Origin: Sistotremastrum niveocremeum HHB9708
Lineage: Eukaryota; Basidiomycota; Agaricomycetes; Sistotremastrales; Sistotremastraceae
Length of the DNA stretch: 64,000 nt
Assembly (NCBI GenBank): GCA_001630475.1
Contig: KV419396.1
Coordinates: forward strand, 1,203,532 to 1,267,531
Direction: 5' to 3'
The number at the start of each line of letters is the position of its first letter. Positions within the stretch are counted from its first letter, which is position 1. The notes below the pieces were generated by a model. The model had not been told where the DNA came from. It saw only the letters and a program-made list of their open reading frames with translations, and did not search any database. This document shows, in pieces, positions 48,723-58,853 of the stretch. The position numbers and the translations under genes were made by a program.

Positions 48723-51700
48723 ATGCCTGCTGCAACAGAACGACCGACTCGACATACGACCGCTCTTTTTTCTTCCCCTCCAAAGCCTCGTTCAAGCTCG
48801 TCTTATACATCAAGATCATTCTCTCCATCGCCATGGTCTTCAGACACCAACCTCGCTTCATTAGGCTCTTCGGGATTCAGTCCGATAGTGTTGGGAGTAT
48901 GTGCGATGGATATCAAGGCTCGGTCTAAGGCGATGCGAGAGATCTTGACCAGGATGGTAGAGAGGAGCAGAGGTGGCATTGAGGTCAAAATCTTCGGCGA
49001 TAAAGTCATTTTCGACGAAGGTTGTCAAATTTTAGATCTCTTCATCTTGGGGCTCCAACTGATAATATCCACGTAGATGTCGAGAACTGGCCTCGTTGCG
49101 ACGTCTTGATATGCTTCTTCTCAACAGACTTCCCTCTCGACAAAGCCGTCTCCTACGTCAAACTTCGCCAGCCGAAATGTGTCAACGATCTGCCAACCCA
49201 GGCACTCCTCTGGGACCGTCGAGTCGTCGGTCAGATTCTTGATCATCTCAAAGTGCCTACTCCCCCGAGAATCGAAGTCTCTCGAGATGGTGGTCCGAGG
49301 CTCGATGCAGAGCTTGCTGATATTATGAAGGAGCGCATTGGCTTTGAGCTCAGGGTCGATAGCCACATACCTCAGCTCATGCTTCGAGAGGACGGGGATG
49401 CGATAATCGTGGACGGAAAAGTTATGGAAAAGCCATTTGTCGAGAAACCTGTCAGCGGAGAGGATCACAACGTCTACATCTACTTCAAGGGTGGCGGTGG
49501 GAGGCGACTATTCCGAAAAGTCTTTCGATCTCATTCACTGCATCTTTTTCGACTGACATGTATTTGACAGGTGGGAAATAAATCTAGTGAACTGGATGAA
49601 AATCTAAATCATCCACGTGTGGACGGATCATACATCTACGAAACATTCATAGATGTGGACAACTCCGAGGACATCAAGGTCTACACCATTGGGCCTGATT
49701 ATACCCATGCAGAGACACGGAAATCACCCGTGGTAGATGGCGTCGTCAGACGAAACACAGACGGCAAAGAAATTAGGTAAGTCTCATGTCTTTCTAACAT
49801 AGCGAAAATTAATCACTGGTCGCCAGATTTATTACCCATCTTACGGAAGACGAGAAAGCATGGGCTGCTAAGATATGTAACGGGTTCGGACAGCACGTTT
49901 GTGGGTTCGATCTCTTGCGTTGTGAGAACGGGAGTAAAAGCATGGTCATTGACGTAAACGGATGGAGTTTCGTCAAAGGAAACGATTATTACTATGGTAT
50001 GCCATGCTCTTCCATGTGAACTCCAGACGGCTGAAAATTTTCATTGTGCAGACAAGGCTGCCGAAGTCTTAGGCGAACTCTGTCATTCTGTGGTTCGCCA
50101 TCTACCCAGTTCCATAGATGCAAAGATGGAAGAGGCATCTTCATGGGTCCTAAAGGCGAACGTGACTGGTAAGATTTCCATCGCTCACAGGTAGCCATTC
50201 TATGCTCTCAACGTTCTGATAGTTTTCCGCCACGCGGACCGAACGCCGAAACAAAAGATCAAGTACAACTTCCCCGTCGATCTGCCATGGACCCAACCGT
50301 TTATCGCTCTCCTTAATGGATCTACGGAAGAGATCATCGTTCGAGAGCGCGATCAGCTCATATTGATCGGAGAAGCCGTTGAGAAAGCCAAATCGCTCGG
50401 AGCAGGTCCCGAAGACATGATCAAGTTGACACAACTAAACAAGGCGCTGAAGAGCAAGATCGACCTGCCTGGTACTAAAGCTCAGTTGAAACCTGGATTG
50501 GAGAAAGAAAAGAAAGGACTTGGTAAAGATAGAAAATTAGTGAAACTGCAGCTCGTCTTCAAGTGGGGTGGAGAGGTACGTTCGTCCATCCTTTCAAAGA
50601 CAGAATGTTGAGGGGAGATAGTTCACGCATGCCGCACGTTATCAATCACGCGATTTGGGAGAAAACATGAAGAAAGACATATCGATCATGAGTAAGTGCG
50701 AACATCTTGTCCCTCGGACAATAGGCAAATGATGAACACAATTCGCAGATAAGGATGTATTGAATAATGTCAAGGTATGTAGCTACACGATTCATGTTTT
50801 ATGTTTGTCTAATGACCTTATCTAGATCTTCACATCGTCTGAGCGAAGAGTCACTGCATCGGCGGAAATATTCGCGGCAGCTCTCTTGGATTCCGGTTCT
50901 GCTGCACACTCGTCCTTCCCGCCAAGTTCATCAAACATCACACCTGTTTCGGGATCAACCTCCGAATTCAGCTCCATCCCAACTTCGACGAGCGTTACTC
51001 CATCACAGTCTACTTCCAATTCCAATTCAATTCTACACCCTCGATCCTCAATTATCAGCCAGTCCTCATCGAATGCCAATCTCACCAATTCTTTGTCTGC
51101 AGAGAAAGTTCATTTGATTATCCGAAAGGACCTCTTGGACGATTCGAATGCGGCTAAAGATCTGATGGACGATGTCAAGAAAAGACTGAAGATTTTGTTG
51201 CGACCCGGGGAGCCGGAAAAGCGTCCAGAGTTGACTTGGCCAAAATCGATGAACAAAGAGCCCGTGGAAGTAGTCAAGGTAAGACCTTCATGAGCTATAG
51301 GTGTCACCGATTCTCATTCCCGAGCAGGAAGTTATTGAGCTCCTCACATCCTTCAGGGAGATCATGCGCAAGAATTTCGAATCCCTCGACGTCGATAAAA
51401 TTCAAGAAAGATGGTGTTGTGGGGATGAGCCATGGTTGTTTCGTGAACGATGGGAGAAGTTGTTTGAAGACTTCTGTGACGTGAAACAAGAGAAATTCGA
51501 TCCTTCGAGGGTAAGCACCACGATTATCACAGCAGAGTGACGTTTACGAGCGCGGTAATATAGGTTTCCGAACTCTACGATACCATCAAGTATTGTGCTT
51601 TGCACCATCGCACTTTCTTATTCTCCATCTTCAACGAGCATGGAGGCGTTCTTAAGCCGACTAAGATTCGAACGAGCCCAGACCGGAAATTGCATGAACT

Positions 51701-52539
51701 GTATGCCAGGGCTAAAGCGCTCTTCGATCTGGTGGCACCCCAAGAATACGGCATTGAAACTTGGGAAAAGTAAGAATGATCGTGGGACCTGATAGTCTGT
51801 GCTGACGTGAGCGTTAGGGAGGAGATTGGGATACTCACATCTCTGCCGCTGCTTCGAAAAGTAGTCGAAGATTTGGAGGCAGCAAGGAGCGGAGGAGGAT
51901 CAAGTTTGACGCTCTATTTCACGAAAGAGAGCCATATTCATACCTTGGTCAATCTTGTCCTCTTATCTGGGCTGCCCATCGCCAACCCCCGCATCCCGGA
52001 ATTGGACTATGCGGTACGTTATTTTCCGATGCGTCTTACAAAATCACTTATTTCTGACATCTACAGTCTCATATTACGTGAGTAGTCGTTAAAGGTCTTT
52101 TTGGATAACACTTGTTGACCTGTTCTAGTTTTGAGCTATACGAACGAAATGGCGGACGTGGTAACACAGACAAGGAATATTCCATCAAACTTTCTCTCAG
52201 CGAAGGAGCACATTCCTCCAACGTCTTGGATTCCGCGCTCGATGCCAGACACTCCTTGAACGTGCAGCAGAGGAGGTAATTAGGGGATGTCGTGATCATC
52301 GTGAATTTCTCTGACTGTTGACATGCAGAAATCTCACGCAACATTTGCCCTACAAAACTGTAGTGGAGAAATTATCAAAGCATTTCAATCGGGTATCAGA
52401 GGTATGTGTGACCAATCGTCTGTCAACACGACCGTTCTCTCATCTTTATTCGCAGCTCGAAGATTCGGGATCAGAGTCTGAGCCCGAAGCTATCGAGGTA
52501 CCCGTGCTTCATAGCAGCAGCAGCGCAGACGGTATATAG
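48723..52539 (+). CDS. VIP1: Inositol hexakisphosphate/diphosphoinositol pentakisphosphate kinase
   Basis: A 1,011-residue bifunctional enzyme from sixteen exons: 48723-49020, 49077-49519, 49571-49776, 49827-49996, 50052-50168, 50223-50575, 50622-50691, 50749-50774, 50826-51278, 51328-51510, 51564-51769, 51818-52013, 52067-52077, 52129-52275, 52329-52401 and 52456-52539. The N-terminal ATP-grasp kinase has [31 protein letters not shown] and [18 protein letters not shown]. The histidine-acid-phosphatase domain starts at [15 protein letters not shown] (about residue 413) and has [12 protein letters not shown] and HITFELYER. It makes 1-diphosphoinositol phosphates that signal phosphate and energy state. 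A Ser/Thr/Pro-rich insertion of about 70 residues (about 580-655) splits the phosphatase domain. One exon is 11 nt. Confidence 0.95.
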
Positions 52540-52723
52540 ACGGATATTGCAATTAGAAACGATGATACATCGATAGGGAAGGGTGACATGAGAAATGCAG
52601 CTTGGATAGATCGATCTAGATATAGCAGCGTCATAATAATGTATAGATAGTGATAGAGAACAATTCGGGAAAAAAAATACATGTAGCATTTGGTCTTCCA
52701 GGAAGCTCGTTGGGATGCGTTCA

Positions 52724-53142
52724 TCATGATCCGTCTTTAGGATTAGGATCCACATCTTCGGGCATATCTAAACCAACCCTTCTCGCGGTTGCCTTGATGC
52801 GCTCCTCAGTGGTTAAATCATGGAGTGGGTTGTAGCGCTCTAATAAGCCCTAGATAGAGATGAGAGGTGCAAATATTTGGACCTAGACGAGACGCACTTT
52901 ATGCAGTCGATTCGCTCGCAGGAAAGTCCTGATGTTCTCCAGTCCCCGGTCGTCATATTTCTCCAGCAGGTCTTTCTTCGACGGATGCAACAGGAACCGC
53001 AGAGGAGCGCCGTCTTTTGCAGCACGTCGAGAATTAGCCTTAATGTGATAGGTTAAGGGTAAAATCAAGCTTCATGCCGAGTGGGACATACTGAACGAAT
53101 AAATTCGCGATATATTGAGCGTCGTAGAGCTGCAGTCGCCAT
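52724..53142 (-). CDS. FMC1: FMC1-like LYR-type mitochondrial assembly protein
   Basis: A 105-residue protein from exons 53142-53092, 53038-52898 and 52849-52724. It begins MATAALRRSIYREFIRS, a basic helix with the spaced Tyr-Arg of the LYR family, and ends ERIKATARRVGLDMPEDVD, which resembles the ARxVGLxxP end of FMC1, a factor needed for assembly of the F1 part of ATP synthase. The middle is helical and basic. Length fits. The family call rests on these short runs, so another LYR protein remains possible. Its start is 91 bp from that of YTM1. Confidence 0.65.
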
Positions 53143-53233
53143 TTTTGGAACGAGCGAGCGGAATCCGGAAGCTCTAAAAAAGTGCTGAGCGTCTTCAAGT
53201 TTCCAGTCCTGCAAGGCTCAGATCTCAGACACC

Positions 53234-54556
53234 ATGTCAGAAGAAATCGCGTCCTACTCTGCGGTCTTCACGACCAAGACCCAATACTCCTTGCCCCGGA
53301 CGAAGTACATGATTCCCAGGTCATGGGCCCGCTTTCACCTCTCCCAGCTCATCAACAAAGTGCTCGCACTCGCTAAACCCGTTCCATTCGAATTTCTCAT
53401 ACGGGGCGAAGTCCTACGCTCGTCTCTTGCAGAATGGTGTGCAGAACGGGGAGTAGGCGAAGAAGAGACACTCGAGATCGAATATCTGGAGAGCATAATG
53501 CCACCCGAGCAAATGGCTTCATTCGAAGAAGACGATTGGGTCTCGTGCGTGTCTTGCCGCATACCAGGTCGATTTCTGTCAGGCTCGTATGATGGCCAAT
53601 TCAGAATATACGATGCCTCTCAGAAGCTCATCAGAGCCGTTCCCGTGCATAATGCACCTATCACTTCAACTTGCTGGCTTCCCTCTGGTTCTGGAGTCGA
53701 TAATGAGCGAGTCGTTGCAACTGCTTCGCAGGATGCGACGGTTAAATTGACTGCTGTTTCCCTTGATGCTGAGGGCAGCGAACCGCGACCACTGGCCTCA
53801 TTACATCTCCACACTGCACCCATTTCGTCCGTTTCCTCGAATCCGGACGAAGACATGTTGATAACCGCGTCATGGGACACTACTATTGGCATATGGACGA
53901 CAATGATTCCTGATGCTGATGAAACCCTCCCAAATGAGGATGCTGAACCTCGAACGAAGAAGCGACGGAAAGTTTCCGCAGAGGGGAAGCGAAAACTGCC
54001 GTCCGTGGTCCTGAAATCACATACGAAAAAGGTCTCTGGTGCAGCGTTTACGTCCAATTCCAATGCAGTCAGCTGTGGTTTGGACTCGACAGTGCGGACG
54101 TGGGACGTCGAAGCTGGCGTTTGCACAAACACGATCACCGCTGCTGAGAAACCGTTCATTCATTTGGGACTATCGCGTGTATCGACCCTCAGTCGCGTGT
54201 TTGTGGCGTCGACGGACCGAACGTTATCTCTCTACGATTTATCAAGTGGACGAAGTGCATCGGCTGCACCGACATTATCGTTCCTGCATCCCTCACTCCC
54301 GTCGTGTATCGCAACCAGCACTACCGACGAGTGGCGTTGTCTGACTGGCTCCTACGACGGCATAGCACGCATATGGGATATCCGCAGTGCCAAAGCTGCC
54401 GTTTCAAGCTTTCATGTGTTTGAAAACGAGCCGTTGAAAAGCAAAGGCGACAGGAAAATTCTAAGCTTGGATTGGGCGAATGGAGTTGTATGTGCAGGCG
54501 GCGAGAATGGCATGGAGGTGTGGCGAGTGGGAGAGTCAGGCACGGTGCTGAGTTGA
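53234..54556 (+). CDS. YTM1: Ribosome biogenesis WD-repeat protein
   Basis: A 440-residue, intronless protein, rare in this window. The first roughly 95 residues form the ubiquitin-like NLE domain (AVFTTKTQYSLPRTKYMIP, then LEIEYLESIMPPEQM), which binds the Rea1/Midasin MIDAS domain. WD repeats follow from about residue 100, with endings such as SGSYDGQFRIYD, TASWDTTIGIW, SCGLDSTVRTWD and TGSYDGIARIWD. Ytm1/WDR12 with Erb1 and Nop7 is needed for 60S subunit maturation in the nucleolus. A basic insertion (EPRTKKRRKVSAEGKRK) between repeats looks like a nuclear signal. Confidence 0.95.
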   Translation: MSEEIASYSAVFTTKTQYSLPRTKYMIPRSWARFHLSQLINKVLALAKPVPFEFLIRGEVLRSSLAEWCAERGVGEEETLEIEYLESIMPPEQMASFEEDDWVSCVSCRIPGRFLSGSYDGQFRIYDASQKLIRAVPVHNAPITSTCWLPSGSGVDNERVVATASQDATVKLTAVSLDAEGSEPRPLASLHLHTAPISSVSSNPDEDMLITASWDTTIGIWTTMIPDADETLPNEDAEPRTKKRRKVSAEGKRKLPSVVLKSHTKKVSGAAFTSNSNAVSCGLDSTVRTWDVEAGVCTNTITAAEKPFIHLGLSRVSTLSRVFVASTDRTLSLYDLSSGRSASAAPTLSFLHPSLPSCIATSTTDEWRCLTGSYDGIARIWDIRSAKAAVSSFHVFENEPLKSKGDRKILSLDWANGVVCAGGENGMEVWRVGESGTVLS

Positions 54557-54933
54557 AGTTGAATATATATTTGTACCTTGAGGAACGTAGTAGACGCTTG
54601 TGGTCGGGGCCCGCGTGCTACCTCGTGCGGAGAGCCAGACGGATTTCTTCGCAGGGACCATTCCCTAACCAAACCACCAGAACGCTTGGTCATCTCCAAG
54701 TTCGCCCAGGACACTCGCCGGGACGTCTTGCCCTGGTTGCAAAAGACAATTAGGTCGCTCGTCAACGGCCACGCGTTATTTCTTCTCATTGTCCCAACCG
54801 TCGCCATCGTTTGTGTTGATGACCCCGCCATAGACTCTCTTTACCATTTTATTTACCTCTACTACGTCTTCTACTAACTCAAGTCTTCGAGCATCGAGCT
54901 CAACGCCTCTTCGTGCTGATCAGGTCATCAAGG
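54557..54933. other. Intergenic region between YTM1 and the eIF4A-like gene
   Basis: 377 bases. A 99-codon frame at 54578-54877 shows no family motif and is not called. The last 70 bases, pyrimidine-rich in part, are probably leader. Confidence 0.4.
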
Positions 54934-57900
54934 ATGGAGAGGGGGCCATCGGTTGCAAATCCTGACTCCCCAATGCCGTCTGAGCACAATCAGAGCCCTC
55001 CTCGTCACGGCATCGATACCCCCAAATACAGAGAAGAGACCTTCAGCCCGTTTTCCAACTCTGTGTCCACATCGGCCTCGGACTATCGTTCAGTGCGCTC
55101 GTCACCGAGTCCGGTTCTAGTGCCTGAGTCCTCCGAACTTCGTCGCGCCCCCTCTGACTCCTGGCAATCCAGCGATTCAGAAGTTCCCTCTTTTCGCAGT
55201 GCGTTCTCAGAAAAAGAGGCCATCAACGCTCCTCTTTCGGCCCAAAACACCATCAGCTTATCGGTGGCATCGCGCGGTCAAGCCGATGGAGAAGATACCC
55301 CTATCCCTTCATCGTTCTCAGACATCAGTGGGCCGATCTACCATGAAGAGCCTACTATTATGGGACCTTCTCTCCATAATCAGCCCAATGGGCGTCCTAC
55401 AAACGGCTCATCTCTGTCTCTATTGAGCAGAGATAAATCGTTGTTTTCCCGAGGCTCTTCATTCAATGTCTCCTCCCCATCACCTCCTGGATCCTCTATA
55501 GGATCGGAGAGTGCTCCGCCATCCAGCGTGCCTGACGCAGCCCTGTCTTTCGAAGCCCAAATCAAGGCATCTCCATTCATTAACAGCATCATGCAACGCC
55601 TTGCGAACTGCGAGTACTCATCCAGAGAGATCCAGCGTGAACTTGGCGATGTTCATCGCAAGCTCGATCTCCTCGTTCAGAGATCGCAGGGCAACAATAT
55701 GAACCAAGGCAACGGCGAGCTGGAATTCAGGAATCCATTTGCATCACCCAGCGTCATTACTCCCGGTAACTCATCGCAGAAGTTCAACGTTTCACCTTTC
55801 CAAAATGGCCCAGCCCTGCGTGGATCCACAGCTGGGGTGAATCCGGATGATATAACCCAGTTGTCTCAGCGGCTCAACACTTTGACTACGTCAGTAGGGC
55901 AGCTACTGGCTATTCAAACCCAACAGCACATCCAGAACACCAATGCGCCGCTCCAGCCACACAGGGAAAGCATCGTTAGCATACAACAACACAGGGATAG
56001 CATTGCAGGATTTAACTCGAGCATGAACACGCCTCAGGAAATAGCTCCAAACCAGCTGGTTTCTCCCCCTATCAATGCACCTGGTGTCGGCTTGGGACCA
56101 GGCTTAGGACATGGATTCCCACCACGAGACCTTAGACCTCCAGCTCCTGGAGTTCGCACTCCAAACCCTCCCATGCGTACTTGGTCTGCTGGTAGCCTCG
56201 AGCTACCTATGCGTCCTCAGGATAACATGAATAGGCCACCTGATTTTGCCAGAAAGCGAGGTTCTGTCGCGACCGGTCTCATGCGCCGAGAGTCATCTGG
56301 GGTATACCTTATTCCCTTTGTGAAATCTACAGAGATTGACACTTGATTGTCTCAGCTCATCGATAATTCTGGCGAGCAATGGAATAATGCGAACGGCAAT
56401 AACGCTAATTCCTCTCGTGATCCTGCGGGTATGGTTTCGAAGTGGGAACACTTGCCGTTAGCACCGGAGCTGCTTCGTTCTATTGCCAAGTTCGGGTGAG
56501 TAATTCGGTATCATACGGCCTTTCTATCGAATAACGCTTCTCCCATAGCGTCGGCCCTCCTAACAAGGTTCAACAACGTGCTTTGCCTTTCCTTCTTCGC
56601 GGCTCGGATATTATCGCTCAGGCTCCTCCTACTCAAGAACGGATCGCAGCTTATGTCATTCCAGCGATTCACGTCGCTTTGACATACATGAACGCTCGGC
56701 CCGCTCTACGTGGACCGATTGTGATCATGATCTCTACTACGGTTGATCAGGCCACTCAGGCTCAGCGTATGATTCGTGATCTTGGTGGTCCCATCGGCGT
56801 TCGCTCTGCACTGGGTGTTGGATCCACCAACGGCAATAACCAAATCGTCCAGGAAACTCGTCTCTTGCAACAGAATATGCCACATATTCTGTGTGGCACG
56901 CCTCAAAAACTCCATGGTCTTTTTACCACTCCCGGAGGTCTCGCTGCCTCAGAAGTCAGGTTTTTAGTTCTGGATGAGGTCGATCAGCTCATTGCCCGTA
57001 ATCTTCACGAATACGTCTTCAATATCGTCAAACTCTTACCGCCCCCTCGTTCTCGTCCTCTTGGGCCAACCTCAGGGAGTCCAGCTCCGTCTACGTCCAG
57101 CAAAGGCTCCTCGTTCAACGGCCTTGATTCCAATGGTAGTCCTGCTCTCGGTCCGTCCTTCCCAGGTCCCATCAGACGCTTCTCCACTGCGCCATCGCCC
57201 GGCCCCATAGAGCAACCGAACCCCGATATCGTCGAGAGACAGACTGCGTTATTCTCGAATACAGTTCCTCAAGACGTGCTCAACCTCGCCAATGCTATAC
57301 AGTTGCGCGAACCCATTCGCGTCCTAGTACGCCGAGATGGCAACGTCACGCACGCTGATACGACCCAGAGCTCCCGTGGCTTGCGTCAATTCTACCTCTA
57401 TCTTGCCTTCACGGCAGGCGGCAGAGCCGAGACCCTTCCAGGAACTCCAGGCGGGGGTCACGGTATCATCGGCTCCGGACGAGGCGCGACGAACGCGGAG
57501 ACTGCTCAAGCTCGTGAATGGAAATTAGACGCTCTCGCTGATCTCTTCGAGGATATTGAGGTCTCTCAAGCCATCGTCCATGTTGGAGGGCTTAACGCAC
57601 TGGACAGTGTAGTGTATAAGCTCGCCAGTAAAGGCCTTGAAGCCGTGCCTTTGGTGCGTCAGACATAATGCCTTTTATTCTCTATGCTGACTCTAATCTA
57701 GCATGGTGATATGAATGCTGGGACTAAGTTGGCGGCGTTGAACAAGTTCCGCAATTCAACATCAGGCATGATGAGACAGCCTGTGGCCAAAGTGTTGGTC
57801 GTGTATGACGTTCAAGTCAAAGCTCCGGATGTGTTCCAAGTACCTCTAGTAATCAATTATGGTGCGTTACTGTCTATTCCGAACCCTCATCGCTGTATCG

Positions 57901-58271
57901 ATCGTGTACCCTTCGCAGATCTTCCTAAAGCGGTGGAAGAATATGCTCATCGGTCAGACTCAGCTTTTATAGGCATGTACGGCAATCCTGACCGCATCCC
58001 TTCCAGTGTTGCCCCTGCCGTTTCTTCTAGTTATGCTCGTGCCGGCGTCGTTATTAACTTCGTGACCGCTACAGGCGGTGATGTCGAGATGCTCCGGTCT
58101 ATTGAATGTTTCTATAAGTGAGTCTCGGTGATCCTCTGTCTTTGAGCCGTGCTAACGATAACGACCACCTTAAGAATCAAATGTGTAAGTTCCAACTCCT
58201 ACTTTTCGAGGCTTCTTTTGACCGTCATCCCATAGCCTGAAGTTCCTATGAGTCTGCGTGACGTCCTCTGA
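54934..58271 (+). CDS. eIF4A-like protein with lost helicase motifs
   Basis: A 987-residue protein from exons 54934-56301, 56356-56495, 56549-57653, 57702-57861, 57919-57952, 58007-58117, 58175-58184 and 58236-58271. Residues 1-470 are Ser/Pro/Asn/Gln-rich and disordered, with a short helical patch (INSIMQRLANCEYSSREIQR). The remainder follows eIF4A from end to end: Q-motif side PNKVQQRALPFLLRGSDII, DEVD near residue 643, HGDMNAGTK, VINYDLPKAVEEYAHR and the ending EVPMSLRDVL. The catalytic residues are gone: motif I reads AQAPPTQER (about 525), SAT is SNT, and motif VI reads HRVAPAVSSSYAR. A Pro/Ser insertion of about 60 residues follows DEVD. It is probably an RNA- or eIF4-binding pseudo-helicase without ATPase activity. 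Confidence 0.85.
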
Positions 58272-58853
58272 CGTTCTTGTATCCTTACTTGCACAGTTCT
58301 CGTTCCAGTCATCCACCTTCTATTGCTTCTATATCGATTGCCACGCATCCTGTCTATCCCATACCCTATCTGCACTCGTTTCAAGTTGTCTTGCTATATC
58401 GACTCGGTTGCCGACACGCCTTCTTTTGATCAGGCTGTCACACATCTTTGTAAACTTTAGTAGTTCTCGCTTTCTGTCACACTGTGTTTTTCAACTTTCC
58501 CCACTTCTTCTTTCCCTTCTGATGCCTTCTCAGTCAATGGATAAATGGACATATATCAGTCTCAGCGACGACTTTGTGCTTATTGTCTTTCACACTCTGG
58601 CCAGATTCTCTGTGGCCCAACCTGAAGAATTTGCCATTCAATTTGTCGCCGTCCAGTCCGTGTCAATTTCGCTATTTAACTGGCTCGGCCCGGATCAGGA
58701 CCTACATAACCAAGATAACTCAATACGACTCTGAATTCTCCGATGATGCACCTAAAATACAGGACACTCTCTGGTATACACACCTGACACAAGAGTAGGA
58801 TATAATGGGATATGAAGCATTAAATAGTCGTAAACTTCGGTCAAAGAGGAGTA
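58272..58853. other. Convergent 3' region, pyrimidine-rich
   Basis: 582 bases between two converging stops. The first half is rich in T and C on the top strand. An open frame of 158 codons here has hydrophobic and Ser-rich composition typical of T/C-rich DNA and no motif. Nothing else is seen. Confidence 0.45.

Noticed and set aside
51279-51300. 22-nt GT...AG stretch in VIP1
   Set aside because: Far too short for an intron. Using the next acceptor (51327) gives a 49-nt intron and the conserved join VVK-EVIELL.
54578-54877. 99-codon frame between YTM1 and the eIF4A-like gene
   Set aside because: No motif and no promoter signal seen; it ends in a hydrophobic T-rich stretch. Best taken as leader or intergenic.
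58258-58734. 158-codon plus-strand frame after the eIF4A-like gene
   Set aside because: It overlaps the last coding bases of that gene, lies in T/C-rich DNA and has no motif; probably 3' UTR.
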